Shown here: positions 34,701-42,507 of the stretch, one piece after another
How the letters are laid out: each line of letters begins with the position of its first letter
How positions within the stretch are numbered: position 1 is the first letter of the stretch
Source of the DNA: CAMLOF01 sp041913045
GTDB taxonomy: Bacteria > Pseudomonadota > Gammaproteobacteria > Burkholderiales > Burkholderiaceae_C
Direction: 5' to 3'
Length of the DNA stretch: 64,000 nucleotides
NCBI GenBank assembly: GCA_041913045.1
Contig: JAYSGB010000008.1
Location: 58,667-122,666 of the forward strand
Notes under the pieces: generated by a model
What the model saw: the letters and a program-made list of their open reading frames with translations, nothing else
Told to the model about the DNA's origin: nothing
The model's database searches: none
Made by a program: the position numbers and the translations under genes

Positions 34701-35377
34701 TTCAACCGGCGGCGCCAACCGTTACCCCTGCGGCTGCAACTGCTGCGCCCACGGCCGCTGCGCCTGCGGTGGACCCCATGCGCACGGTGATTGAAAGCCG
34801 CCCCAAGGGGGCGCTCTCTGCCGTGGCCGAGAAGGTTGAGTACTGGACCCAGGAAGGGCACAAGACGCTGTACCTGATCGTGTCCTTCCTGCCTGTGCCC
34901 ACGGGCAACGGCAAAGAGACGGTGGACCGTGCCGTGGAGTTCTTCATGCCCGTGGGGCAGAGCGGCGAGTCGCAGCAGTGGATCACCTCCAGCATGCGGC
35001 TGCTGTCGCTGGCAGCGCGCGGCGGCTTCCTGGAACGCGCGCTGAGCGACATGCGCAAGGTCATCTGGGACCGGGGCCCCGTGCGCCTGGGCACCCACCG
35101 CAAGGACGACGGCACCGTGGTGCCCATGTGGCACGACTCCGAGGTGGCGGCCATTGCCTACGCGGTGCAGAACATATTGGCGCAGCGCGCGCGTCAGAAC
35201 GAGTTACGCGATCAACTCAGCCTGCCCTTGCCCGAGCCGGAGGATGAGCCTGCCATGCCGCCTCCACCGCCCGTGATGGCGGGGAAGAAGTGCGGCGAGT
35301 GCGGCGCGCATGCGGTCATCCGAAAGGACGGCTGCGACTACTGCACGCAATGCGGGCAGTTGGGGTCTTGCGGGTGA
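31766..35377 (+). CDS. nrdJ: Class II (adenosylcobalamin-dependent) ribonucleotide reductase with intein
   Basis: The enzyme reduces ribonucleotides to deoxyribonucleotides using vitamin B12 coenzyme and needs no oxygen. The precursor is 1203 residues: an N-extein of 298, an intein of 380 and a C-extein of 525. The extein shows the LINCFVQPVGDC redox region, the catalytic NPCGEQP motif split by the intein, IAPTGTVSLAFADNASNGIEP-type phosphate-binding sequence (landmarks APTGTVSLAF and NGIEP), and an Ala/Pro-rich linker. It ends in a C-terminal zinc ribbon (CGECG...CDYCTQCGQLGSC). Start at ATG 31766; a longer frame adds 17 unlikely residues. No NrdR or other RNR gene is nearby. Activity depends on splicing. 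Confidence 0.93.
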   Translation: MTSLPLFPDGAPRLDPQPISLDVLREKYLKGQETSADDLYRRVARALASVEAPELRERYETLFLDNLRGGAIGAGRIMSAAGTDIQATLINCFVQPVGDCIQGQDDEGFPGIYEALREAAETMRRGGGVGYDFSRIRPRGARVRGTASLASGPCSYINVFDQSCSTVESAGSRRGAQMGVLRIDHPDVREFITAKRTPGRWNNFNVSVGVSDAFMQAVVDDQDWQLVHRAMPGEALVASGARQREDGLWVYQTIKARELWDTVMRSAYDFAEPGILFLDNINRDNNLRYCERIDATNPCVTADTWVMTEEGPRQVAKLVGQPFVAVVDGRSYRVRSGGFFETGRKPVLRLQTREGYSLRLTANHLVRRVARKTRYSLMYEWVEAGDLRQGDEIALNDHRPLQGWDGMGTREQGYLLGLLIGDGTLKLDKAVISVWAPELKAVSGAPMAWARTGASGIVEAAEAAAHTLGHRADFKGFQRPIAGRGEARMASVALRDLAHAMGMASGRKTITPAMESCSSDFAEGLLGGLFDADGSVQGSQEKGVSVRLAQSDAALLQAAQRMLLRLGVASTLHRERRPVAVRQLPDGRGGLAEYETRAQHELIISGDNLRVFAERVGFHDTDKAERLREALAGYRRSLNRERFLATVDALLPQGEETVYDVTVDDVHAFDANGLYVHNCGEQPLPSYGCCDLGPIVLTRFVRHPFDKGGGARFDFEAFERSVALQVRALDNVLDVTWWPLPQQRDEAQAKRRIGVGFTGLGNTLTLLGLRYDREEGRHMAARIAETMRDAAYRASVVLAQEKGAFPSFDAEGYLAEGTFASRLPPDVQALIRQHGIRNSHLLSIAPTGTVSLAFADNASNGIEPAFSWTYTRKKREADGSRSEYTVEDHAWRLWRMLGGDTAKLPPSFVSALEMSASEHIAMMEAVQPFIDTSISKTVNVPADYPYEHFKDLYLQAWTARLKGLATYRPNDILGAVLEVQPAAPTVTPAAATAAPTAAAPAVDPMRTVIESRPKGALSAVAEKVEYWTQEGHKTLYLIVSFLPVPTGNGKETVDRAVEFFMPVGQSGESQQWITSSMRLLSLAARGGFLERALSDMRKVIWDRGPVRLGTHRKDDGTVVPMWHDSEVAAIAYAVQNILAQRARQNELRDQLSLPLPEPEDEPAMPPPPPVMAGKKCGECGAHAVIRKDGCDYCTQCGQLGSCG
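32660..33799 (+). other. Intein with LAGLIDADG homing endonuclease inside NrdJ
   Basis: The intein spans precursor residues 299-678. Block A starts at Cys299 (CVTADTWVMTEEGPRQV) and block B is LRLTANHLV with the TxxH. The two dodecapeptide endonuclease motifs are GYLLGLLIGDG (413-423) and LLGGLFDADG (525-534), both with their Asp. Block F/G is VYDVTVDDVHAF followed by ANGLYVHN with the terminal His-Asn, and Cys679 is the +1 residue. All splicing residues are intact, so self-splicing is expected, and the endonuclease looks catalytically competent. Confidence 0.93.
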
Positions 35378-35389
35378 GGCTGTCGCCGT

Positions 35390-35842
35390 TCAGCGCGCGG
35401 TAGGTGCAGGCCAGGGTAGCGGCACGGCTTCCCCTGTAGCAGGCACCAGGTCCGCCAGCGTCACACCGTCCAGCGTGGCCAGGTAGTTGTCGGTGGCGCG
35501 CCTGAGCACACCCTTCAGGCCGCACAGGCCGTCGATGCGGCAGGTGTTGCGCGCACTGTCAAAGCACTCGACCATGTCGAAGTCGCTCTCGGTCTGGCGC
35601 ACCACCTCGCCCAGCACAATCTGTGTGGCAGGCCGGGCCAGGCGCAGACCGCCGCCGCGCCCGCGCAGCGTCACGATCCAGCCCTGCGAGGCCAGGGCCA
35701 TCACCACCTTGGTCAGGTGGTGGCGCGAAATGCCGTGCGCCTCGGCAATCTCCGCCACTGTGGCGGCCTGGGCGCGTTCCTGCGTGGCCGCGCAGTACAT
35801 CAGCACACGCAGGCTGTAATCGGTCCACTGGGTCAGGCGCAT
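35390..35842 (-). CDS. nsrR: Rrf2-family regulator, NsrR-like nitric-oxide sensor
   Basis: The 150-residue Rrf2 protein has an N-terminal winged helix (MRLTQWTDYSLRVLMYCA, GISRHHLTKVVMALASQGWI). A three-Cys cluster at about residues 94-108 (ECFDSARNTCRIDGLC) matches the iron-sulfur ligands of NsrR. NsrR represses NO-detoxification genes until its cluster reacts with NO. It is divergent from the ytfE repair gene, a classic NsrR target, which supports the call over IscR. It converges tail to tail on nrdJ with 12 bases between stops. Confidence 0.85.
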   Translation of the reverse strand: MRLTQWTDYSLRVLMYCAATQERAQAATVAEIAEAHGISRHHLTKVVMALASQGWIVTLRGRGGGLRLARPATQIVLGEVVRQTESDFDMVECFDSARNTCRIDGLCGLKGVLRRATDNYLATLDGVTLADLVPATGEAVPLPWPAPTAR

Positions 35843-35863
35843 AAAACCCCACTGCCAAAGTTG

Positions 35864-35920
35864 AATAAGTATCTTGTATGCATCTTATCCTTTTAAAATA
35901 CGCACATCAAATGCATATTT
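35864..35920. promoter_or_regulatory. Candidate NsrR operators between nsrR and ytfE
   Basis: The A/T-rich gap contains the half-site ATGCATCTT at 35878-35886 and, closer to ytfE, the imperfect inverted repeat AAATACGCAC/ATGCATATTT at 35896-35920. Both resemble the AAGATGCAT-type half-sites known for NsrR. A Shine-Dalgarno AAAGGAAG follows. Confidence 0.45.
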
Positions 35921-35934
35921 AAAGGAAGCAAGCC

Positions 35935-36624
35935 ATGGATACCGTCCTCACCCCTACCGCTGTTGACCTTGCCGGGCAGAGCCTGGGCCGCATTGCCGTG
36001 GACTTGCCCGGCGCCACCGCCGTGCTGCGCCGCCTGAAACTGGACTTTTGCTGTGGCGGCCACGTGACGCTGCAAGAGGCCTGCACCACCAAGGGGCTGG
36101 ACCTGGACGCCGTGCGCCAGGAACTGGAAGAGCTGGCGCAGGAAGCGCCCGAGCCGCAGATCAGTGCGCCCAGCAGCGAGTTGATCGACCACATCCTGAC
36201 CCGTTACCACGAGGTGCACCGCGTGCAGTTGCCAGAACTCATCCGCATGGCGCGCCGGGTGGAGGCGGTGCACCGCGATCACCCGCAGGTGCCTGCCGGG
36301 CTGGCGGACTTTTTGGAAGGGGTTGAGGCCGAGTTGCTGGACCACATGGCCAAGGAAGAGAACATTCTGTTCCCCATGCTCAAGCGCGGTGGTCACCCCA
36401 TGGCGGCGCAGCCCATTGGCGTGATGCGGCACGAACACACCAGCCACGGCGACCAACTGGAGCGGCTGAGCCAGTTGACGAACGACCACACGCCGCCTGA
36501 TGGCGCCTGCAACACCTGGCGTGCGCTATTTGCGGGCACCGCGCGCCTGACCGACGACCTGATGCAGCACATTCACTTGGAAAACAACGTGCTGTTCCCC
36601 CGGTTCGAAGGGGCGTCTGCCTGA
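35935..36624 (+). CDS. ytfE: Iron-sulfur cluster repair protein (YtfE/Ric/ScdA)
   Basis: The 229-residue di-iron protein repairs iron-sulfur clusters damaged by NO or peroxide. It has the ScdA N-terminal domain with the adjacent Cys pair (LKLDFCCGGHVTL, about residues 35-47) and a hemerythrin-like four-helix bundle whose His/Glu ligands appear in TRYHEVHRVQLPEL, LDHMAKEENILFPM, RHEHTSHGDQ and QHIHLENNVLFP. All are intact. Divergence from nsrR implies NO-induced expression. Confidence 0.93.
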   Translation: MDTVLTPTAVDLAGQSLGRIAVDLPGATAVLRRLKLDFCCGGHVTLQEACTTKGLDLDAVRQELEELAQEAPEPQISAPSSELIDHILTRYHEVHRVQLPELIRMARRVEAVHRDHPQVPAGLADFLEGVEAELLDHMAKEENILFPMLKRGGHPMAAQPIGVMRHEHTSHGDQLERLSQLTNDHTPPDGACNTWRALFAGTARLTDDLMQHIHLENNVLFPRFEGASA

Positions 36625-36656
36625 ACCAAAACCCCTGAACGAAAGCGCAAGGGGTG

Positions 36657-37094
36657 TCAGGCGCTGGTCGGGGTGTTGGTGTCGTCAGCAGGGTCGGCCA
36701 GCGAGTCGATCAATTCGGCAACGGTGTCCGTGCTTTCAGGCGTTGCCGGGGTGGGCGCACTTGCTGGCGCCTCGGCAGTGGTGCCGGTTTCGGTGGCGTC
36801 TGGTGCAGCATCTTCCACGGGCGCAGGTGCCGGTGCGGGCGCCGGGGCAAGCGCTTGGTTCTCTGCGTAGCGCGCCAGGTTGCGGCTGATGCGGTCCATG
36901 GCGACGCCTTGGCCCTGCGTACGGCTTTCGCCCATGGCCTCCAGGCGGGCAAGCACCTTTTCCAGGCCAGGCGGGGCGGTCTTGGCGGGCTTCTCGGTTG
37001 AAGTCGATGCTTCATTGCGCTCCGCGCGATTCTGGCCAACCGCCTTGGTGGCTTCGCGCGTGAACGGCACAGATGATGTGGACGGAATTCTCAT
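36657..37094 (-). CDS. Hypothetical protein with Ala/Pro repeats
   Basis: The 145-residue protein has a charged N-terminal half with a helical stretch (LEKVLARLEAMGES, residues ~43-58) and a low-complexity tail of Ala, Pro, Thr and Glu that includes a short AP repeat (APAPAPAPAP near residue 82). There is no signal peptide or membrane helix. Codon bias fits a real gene. An ACCCCT/AGGGGT stem at 36631-36655 separates it from ytfE and may terminate both. No function can be named. Confidence 0.55.
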   Translation of the reverse strand: MRIPSTSSVPFTREATKAVGQNRAERNEASTSTEKPAKTAPPGLEKVLARLEAMGESRTQGQGVAMDRISRNLARYAENQALAPAPAPAPAPVEDAAPDATETGTTAEAPASAPTPATPESTDTVAELIDSLADPADDTNTPTSA

Positions 37095-37212
37095 GGGCGG
37101 CTCCTGTGTTTGCCGGATGGAAAGACGCGAGCCTCCAATCTAACGGCGCACAACGAGCCCGAAACCCGGAAAAACCGCCGCTTGGCGCCACATTTGTGAC
37201 GTTTGCCGTGCC

Positions 37213-37428
37213 TCAGTAGTGCGGGGGCAACTCGTCCCGCAGGCTGCGGAAGGCTGGCGTCGAAGCGTTGTCTTGCATCTGCAGGCGCAGCCGAGCCAGT
37301 TCCTCTGCCAACTGGTCAATCTTCAACTGTTGCTGGTAGACCACTTGGTTGAGCTGTTCCAGCAAGTCCTCCTGGAAGCTGGTTTTGATCTCCAGATCGG
37401 TGAGGCGGCGGGACGTTGGATCTTCCAT
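37213..37428 (-). CDS. slyX: SlyX-family protein
   Basis: The 71-residue coiled-coil protein is of the SlyX family, whose function is unknown. RRLTDLEIKTSFQEDLLEQL and NQVVYQQQLKIDQLAEEL match the family, and the C-terminus ends in the typical LPPHY. Start at ATG 37428 gives the usual length; an upstream ATG at 37461 would add 11 residues. The gene lies largely inside the 3' end of the glutathione S-transferase frame on the same strand. Confidence 0.85.
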   Translation of the reverse strand: MEDPTSRRLTDLEIKTSFQEDLLEQLNQVVYQQQLKIDQLAEELARLRLQMQDNASTPAFRSLRDELPPHY

Positions 37429-38065
37429 GGGGCTCGGCGGGGCGGTAGGTGCCGTCGCCATGTGGCGCGGCTAGAAAGGCGGGCAGCCTTTCGGCTTGTG
37501 CCGAGTATTCCACAAGGAAGGGGTAACGGGAGGCAGGCACCATGTCGGCAATGACTTGCTGCGCGAAATGCCACGAGGTGGCCACGGCCACGCCTGCGCG
37601 CTGCATGGCGTTTTCGGGCAAGGGCAGAGGCGCGCGGACGAGCTCAGTCTCCAGTGTGTCGTAGGCGGCGAGCAACTGCGCCGAAACACGGTTCAACCAC
37701 GGCTCATGCCGCTTTTCGGCAGGCCGCAAGCTGCGCTCGTAGACGATCTGAACGCTCTTTTCGCATGCCGCCAGCGCAAGGCCTGTCAGGCGCAGGTCGC
37801 GCTGCAGGCCGGGCAGGCCGTGGGGCACCAGGGTATGCGGCCAGGCCAAAGCCTCGGCGTATTCCAGTATCAGCGTCGAATCCATCAGTGTGGAGCCGTC
37901 GTCGCACACCAGCGTGGGCGCCTTCACCACGGGGTTGATCTGCTGGAATTCCTTGGTGGTGCGAAACACCGAGAGCGGTTCGTGCTCGAAACGCAGGCCA
38001 AGCAGCTGCAGCGACACCGCAACGCGGCGGACGTATGGCGAATCGAGCATGCCGACAAGGCGCAT
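37316..38065 (-). CDS. Glutathione S-transferase family protein
   Basis: The 249-residue protein has an N-terminal thioredoxin-fold GST domain (MRLVGMLDSPYVRRVAVSL with the catalytic Ser near residue 9, VVKAPTLVCDDGSTLMDS with the cis-Pro and DS glutathione-binding residues) and a helical C-terminal domain to about residue 200. The last ~48 residues are Pro/Gly-rich, unlike a GST, and overlap slyX by 113 bases in another frame. The extension probably reflects loss of an earlier stop codon. Substrate is unknown. Confidence 0.82.
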   Translation of the reverse strand: MRLVGMLDSPYVRRVAVSLQLLGLRFEHEPLSVFRTTKEFQQINPVVKAPTLVCDDGSTLMDSTLILEYAEALAWPHTLVPHGLPGLQRDLRLTGLALAACEKSVQIVYERSLRPAEKRHEPWLNRVSAQLLAAYDTLETELVRAPLPLPENAMQRAGVAVATSWHFAQQVIADMVPASRYPFLVEYSAQAERLPAFLAAPHGDGTYRPAEPHGRSNVPPPHRSGDQNQLPGGLAGTAQPSGLPATVED

Positions 38066-38160
38066 GGTGTGGAACCTCTCCCAGGCTGTGTTGTTGCTGG
38101 GGGCGAGTCTGACAGACGCGCTGCGCTTTGCCCATCCCCTGTTTAGGGGAGGTGTGTGAC

Positions 38161-39339
38161 TTATGCCTTGTTGTTCGATTGGTTGTTGCGTGCTGGCCAG
38201 CCAGCGCCTGCAAGTACATCGGCCGTGTGCTGGCCCAGGTGGGGGGCAGGGTGGTGGATGGCCCCGGGCGTGGCACTGAGCTTGGGAACAATGCCTGGCA
38301 CCTTGAGCGGCTGGCCGTGGCTGTCCTGCACCTGCAGCACCATGTCGCGCGCCAGGTACTGCGGGTCGCTGGCAATGTCGGCAGCGGTGTAGATCTTGCC
38401 CACCGGCACCTCGGCGGCGTCCAGCACGGCAATCACTTCGTCAATGCTGCGCTGGCTGGTCCAGGCTTCTATGGCGGCATCGAGTTCCGTGCTGCGGCGC
38501 GCGCGGCCGTCGTTCTGGGCCAGGTCGGGGTCTTGGCCCAGGTCGTCGCGGCCAATGGCGTGCATGAGCCGCTTGTAGATGCTGTCGCCATTGCCGCCGA
38601 TGAGCACGTAGCCGCCGTCCGCGCAACGGTAGGCGTTGGACGGTGCAATGCCAGGCAGAGCGCTGCCCGCACGCTCGCGCACCACACCGAAGGCGTCGTA
38701 CTCGGGGAGCAGGCTTTCCATCAGGTTGAAGACGCTCTCGAACAGCGCCACGTCGATCATCTGGCCCTGGCCGCCGCGCGCGTCGCGGTGGTAGAGCGCG
38801 AACATCACGCCCAGTACCCCGTGCAGCGCGGCGATGGAGTCGCCAATTGACACGCCCGTGCGCACCGGCACGCGCCCCGGCTCGCCAGTGAGGTGGCGCA
38901 GCCCGCCCATGGCTTCGCCCAGGATGCCGAAGCCGGGTTTGTGGGCGTAAGGGCCGGTCTGGCCGTAGCCCGACAGGCGCAGCATGACGAGCTTGGGGTT
39001 GAGCGCGTGCAGGTCTTCCCAGCCCAGGCCCCAGCCCTCCAGGGTGCCGGGCTTGAAGTTCTCGATCAGCACGTCGGCCTCGGCTGCCAGGCGGCGCACC
39101 ACGTCCTGCCCTTCGGGGGTGCGCAGGTCCAGGCAGACCGAACGCTTGTTGCGCGACTGCACCTCCCACCAGACCGAGGTGCCCTCGCGCAGCAACCGCC
39201 ACTTGCGCAGCGGGTCGCCGCCGTTGGGCGGTTCGATTTTGATGACGTCGGCGCCGAAGTCGGCGAGCGTCTTGGCCGCGAAGGGGCCGGCGATGAGCTG
39301 GCCCAGTTCCAGTACCTTGAGTCCTTGGAGTGCTTGCAT
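38161..39339 (-). CDS. CaiB/BaiF-family CoA-transferase (type III)
   Basis: The 392-residue enzyme transfers CoA between carboxylic acids through an aspartyl-CoA intermediate; the likely nucleophile is Asp167 (GVSIGDSIAAL). N-terminal LKVLELGQLIAGPFAAK and IKIEPPNGGD are standard. Start is ATG 39339 (MQALQGLKVLE); the frame remains open upstream through the aminotransferase gene, which is noise. It follows the aminotransferase gene by 16 bases in the same direction and is the last gene of the minus-strand set (GntR, aminotransferase, CoA-transferase). The acid it activates is unknown; the product of the neighbouring aminotransferase is a candidate. Confidence 0.87.
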   Translation of the reverse strand: MQALQGLKVLELGQLIAGPFAAKTLADFGADVIKIEPPNGGDPLRKWRLLREGTSVWWEVQSRNKRSVCLDLRTPEGQDVVRRLAAEADVLIENFKPGTLEGWGLGWEDLHALNPKLVMLRLSGYGQTGPYAHKPGFGILGEAMGGLRHLTGEPGRVPVRTGVSIGDSIAALHGVLGVMFALYHRDARGGQGQMIDVALFESVFNLMESLLPEYDAFGVVRERAGSALPGIAPSNAYRCADGGYVLIGGNGDSIYKRLMHAIGRDDLGQDPDLAQNDGRARRSTELDAAIEAWTSQRSIDEVIAVLDAAEVPVGKIYTAADIASDPQYLARDMVLQVQDSHGQPLKVPGIVPKLSATPGAIHHPAPHLGQHTADVLAGAGWPARNNQSNNKA

Positions 39340-39355
39340 GGCCCCGATGGTAGCG

Positions 39356-40603
39356 TCAGGCTCCGGCCTGCGGGTAGCGCGCCTGGGTCTGCGACGTGTC
39401 GCGCAGGTGCTCTTGCGCGGCCAGCACGCCGCTGCCTTGCAGGGGCACACCGGCCAGGCGCAGGCCCATCTCGCAGCCGTTGAGGGCCGCCAACAGAGCC
39501 AGGTCGTTGCACTCGCCCAGGTGGCCAATGCGGAACATGCGCCCCTTGAGCTTGCCCAGCCCGGTGCCCAGCGACATGTTGAAGCGTTCGTAGATGAGGC
39601 GCCGCACGGCATCGGCGTCGTAGCCCTGCGGGGTGACCACGCCAGTGAGCACGGGCGAGCTGACGCGCGGGTCCGCACACTGCACTTCCAGCCCCCAGGC
39701 CTGAACGGCAAGGCGGCAGGCCTGCCCCAGCCGCTGGTGGCGCGCAAAAAGCTGGGGCAGCCCTTCGTCCAGGATCATGTCGATCGCCTCGCTCAGGGCG
39801 TAGAGCAGGTTGGTGTTGGGGGTGTAGGGCCAGTAGCCCGTCTTGTTCATCTCGACGATCTCATCCCAGGCCCAGAAGGCGCGGGGCAGCCGGGCGTGAC
39901 GCGACGCTTCCAGGGCCTTGGGCGACAAGGCGTTGAAGCTGATGCCCGGGGGCAGCATCAGGCCTTTTTGCGAGCCGCTCACGGTCACGTCAACGCCCCA
40001 TTCGTCGTGACGGTAGTCGGCGGCGGCCAGGCCCGATATGGTGTCCACCATCAGCAGCGCGGGGTGCCCGGCGGCGTCGATGGCGCGCCGCACGGCGGCA
40101 ATGTCGCTGGTCACGCCGGTGGAGGTTTCGTTGTGCACCACGCACACCGCCTTGATCTGGTGGTTGTCGTCCTGGCGCAGGCGTTTCTCGATGAGATCAG
40201 CCTGTACGCCATGGCGCCAGCTGTTGGGCAGGCCGGTGCGTGGGCAGGTGCCCGGCATGGCCAGGAATTCGGGAGCCAGGCCAAGCCGCAACGCCATCTT
40301 CTGCCAAAGGGTGGCGAAGTGGCCGGTCTCGTACATCAGCACGGTGTCGCCAGGGCTCATGGTGTTGGTGAGCGCCGCTTCCCAAGCGCCTGTGCCCGAC
40401 GCCGGGTACACCACCACGGGGTGGCGTGTCTGGAAGATCTTCTGCAGGCCCGCAAGCACTTGCAGCCCCAGTACGCCGAACTCCGGGCCCCGGTGGTCGA
40501 TGGTGGGATAGCTCATGGCGCGCAGCAGGCGGTCGGGCACCGGGCTGGGGCCGGGAATCTGCAGGAAGTGGCGGCCCGCGGGGTGGAAGTTGAGGTTGGG
40601 CAT
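39356..40603 (-). CDS. Class V aminotransferase, serine-glyoxylate/alanine-glyoxylate type
   Basis: The 415-residue PLP enzyme exchanges amino and keto groups, typically with glyoxylate or pyruvate as acceptor. The PLP-binding Lys213 is in VSGSQKGLMLPPG; the N-terminal IPGPSPVP, HRGPEF and VVHNETSTGV motifs match the serine-glyoxylate branch. Start ATG 40603 with a ribosome site behind it. It lies in a cluster with hydantoinase and amidase genes that would release amino acids, so it may remove the amino group from their products. A 108-base gap separates it from the GntR gene. Confidence 0.87.
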   Translation of the reverse strand: MPNLNFHPAGRHFLQIPGPSPVPDRLLRAMSYPTIDHRGPEFGVLGLQVLAGLQKIFQTRHPVVVYPASGTGAWEAALTNTMSPGDTVLMYETGHFATLWQKMALRLGLAPEFLAMPGTCPRTGLPNSWRHGVQADLIEKRLRQDDNHQIKAVCVVHNETSTGVTSDIAAVRRAIDAAGHPALLMVDTISGLAAADYRHDEWGVDVTVSGSQKGLMLPPGISFNALSPKALEASRHARLPRAFWAWDEIVEMNKTGYWPYTPNTNLLYALSEAIDMILDEGLPQLFARHQRLGQACRLAVQAWGLEVQCADPRVSSPVLTGVVTPQGYDADAVRRLIYERFNMSLGTGLGKLKGRMFRIGHLGECNDLALLAALNGCEMGLRLAGVPLQGSGVLAAQEHLRDTSQTQARYPQAGA

Positions 40604-40711
40604 GGTTTGTCTCCTTGTATGGCTGGCAAAAAGGCGCAGGCGCACGCACGCCCGCGCAGGGACGCGTCCGGCCCCGGCGGGGCCAAGCAACGGTTTTGGG
40701 GCGCGGGAGGG

Positions 40712-41422
40712 TCAGTCCCGGAAGACGGCCTCTAGGTCCACCTCGGCCGCAGAGCTGTCCAGTGCCAGGCTGCTTTCGATGTGGTCGAGGTGGTCGAGCA
40801 TGAGCTTCTCGGCGCGGCTGACGTCGCGCTTGGCGATGGCGTCGATGATCTCGGAGTGCTCATCCGCGCGGCAGCTGATGGCCGTCGGCGCGTCGTAGAG
40901 GAAGATGATCAGGCAGGTGAGCGTGGACAGTTCGCGCAGCGTGCGCGACAGGGCCGTGTTGCCTGCCAGTTCCGCCAGCAGCTGGTGGAATTCGCCAGAC
41001 AGCCGGACCACTGCGCGCCGGTCGTCGCGGCGGCGGGCGTCCATCTCCAGTTCCTGGTGCTGGCGCAGGCGAGCGATCTTGTCGGGTGTGAGCGTGTTGA
41101 CCAGGCGGCGCATCACGGCGGGCTCGATCAGGCGCCGCGCCTCGAACACGTCCATGGCCTGTTCGGGGGTGGGCTTGGCCACGAAGGCGCCGCGCTGCGG
41201 GTAGAGGTCGACGATCTGCTCGTGCGCCAGGCGGGCCAGCACCTCGCGGATACGGGCACGGCTCACGTTGAAGATGTTGGCCAGCCGGTCTTCGCCGAGC
41301 TTGGTGCCGGGGTGCAGGCGGTGCTCCAGGATGGCGACATAGATCTTTTCGTAGATTTCGTCGTTGGCTTTCTCGCGTTCAAGGCGGGCGGCGGGGAGCA
41401 GGGTTCTGGCGCTGCGCGGCAT
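40712..41422 (-). CDS. GntR-family transcriptional regulator (FadR/FCD subfamily)
   Basis: The 236-residue protein has an N-terminal winged helix (LEHRLHPGTKLGEDRLANIF then VSRARIREVLARLAHE, residues ~30-75). A C-terminal FCD ligand domain follows, with the metal-binding pattern of Asp/His residues (EFHQLLAELAGN, EHSEIIDAIAKRD). Such proteins sense organic acids. It is the most likely regulator of the hydantoinase/TRAP genes and of the adjacent transferases. Candidate operators are the repeated TGTTGACAST motifs at 42358-42507. Confidence 0.85.
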   Translation of the reverse strand: MPRSARTLLPAARLEREKANDEIYEKIYVAILEHRLHPGTKLGEDRLANIFNVSRARIREVLARLAHEQIVDLYPQRGAFVAKPTPEQAMDVFEARRLIEPAVMRRLVNTLTPDKIARLRQHQELEMDARRRDDRRAVVRLSGEFHQLLAELAGNTALSRTLRELSTLTCLIIFLYDAPTAISCRADEHSEIIDAIAKRDVSRAEKLMLDHLDHIESSLALDSSAAEVDLEAVFRD

Positions 41423-41543
41423 GGTGCTCAGGTTGAGATGTGACAGGGTATGACCCGGGTCTGCGGCGGCCGTGCCTTCGGCGTGCGGCGTGTCGCAGTG
41501 GCAACCCATTCTATCGGCGCGCGCAGCACGGCTGCGGCGAGGT

Positions 41544-42269
41544 TCAACGCCAGGCATAGAGCTCTCCCCATCCTTGCACCACTGAAGGGTCGGCGCCCGC
41601 CGCCCGCAGCATGCCCCACACCGTGGTGCTGACGGTGTCGAGCAACGGAATGCCGTGGTCCTGCTCCACCTTGGCGGCCAGTGCCGCTGCGCGCAGGTTG
41701 GTGCAGAAAGTGGTGATGGCGCCCGGCCTTGCGCTGGCCACCTCGTCCATCAGCCCGCGCAGCCGGTCTGGCTCCACCAGCGCGAAGTCGTGATTCACGC
41801 AGATACCCAGGTGTTTTTCGGCGACAACTTCAACGCCAATGTTGCGGTAGTTGTCGACAATTTTTTGTTGAACGTCCGCCGTGTACGGCGTGACAAGAGC
41901 CAGGGTGTCTATGCCCTTGAGCGCCAGCAGTTCGTTGAGCGCCAGCACCGCTGTGGTGGCCTTGATGCCCGTGCGTTCGCCAATGCGCTCGACCAGCCGC
42001 TGGTCGGCATCAAAGCCCATCCAGCCTGCGGCGGTGCCACTCCAGCCGATCACGTCCACCTTGGCGTCAGCCAGCAGTTCTGCCGCCGCCAGGATTTTGC
42101 TGTCGTCGAACTGCCCAAGTGCCTGCGGCTGCAGGGAAATCTCGGTCACGCGAAAGCGCGAGAAGTGCGCCGACGCGCCGGGGATCTGGCCAACGATGGC
42201 GCTGGTCAACGGCTCCAGTGCGGTGTTGGAAGACGGGGTGAGGACACCCAGACGGATGGGAGAGGCCAT
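41544..42269 (-). CDS. Maleate isomerase/Asp-Glu racemase-like protein
   Basis: The 241-residue protein belongs to the aspartate/glutamate racemase superfamily, arylmalonate decarboxylase/maleate isomerase branch. RLGVLTPSSNTALEP is the typical N-terminus, and the two cysteine-containing halves are partly visible: TTFCTNLRA carries the C-terminal Cys, while at the N-terminal active-site position the protein reads GWSGTAAGW, without Cys. With only one Cys it would resemble arylmalonate-decarboxylase-like members more than a two-Cys racemase. Start at ATG 42269. It is divergent from the hydantoinase operon and shares its control region. Confidence 0.75.
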   Translation of the reverse strand: MASPIRLGVLTPSSNTALEPLTSAIVGQIPGASAHFSRFRVTEISLQPQALGQFDDSKILAAAELLADAKVDVIGWSGTAAGWMGFDADQRLVERIGERTGIKATTAVLALNELLALKGIDTLALVTPYTADVQQKIVDNYRNIGVEVVAEKHLGICVNHDFALVEPDRLRGLMDEVASARPGAITTFCTNLRAAALAAKVEQDHGIPLLDTVSTTVWGMLRAAGADPSVVQGWGELYAWR

Positions 42270-42357
42270 CAGAACTCCTGTTGAGAGATGTGCCGGTTTT
42301 CGCCGGGATGGGGAAATCATGCCGAAAGAAAATTTAGTAGGCATTAGTGTAAACACC

Positions 42358-42507
42358 AGTGTCAACAAAAGTCAAAAGTAAGACCATTGCTCTACTTGTC
42401 ATGTTGTTGACAGTGTTGTTGAAACTGGCATGGGAATTGCGAAGCAAAGGAAAAGGAAGAGATCTATGTGTTCTGGCAATCTGTTTGATGACGAAATTGT
42501 TGACACT
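42358..42507. promoter_or_regulatory. Three-copy TGTTGACAST motif in the hydantoinase promoter
   Basis: The decamer TGTTGACA(C/G)T occurs at 42358-42367 (minus strand), 42405-42414 and 42498-42507 in an A/T-rich region between divergent genes. Each contains a -35-like TTGACA, but no convincing -10 follows any of them. Repetition suggests binding sites, possibly of the nearby GntR protein. Confidence 0.45.
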
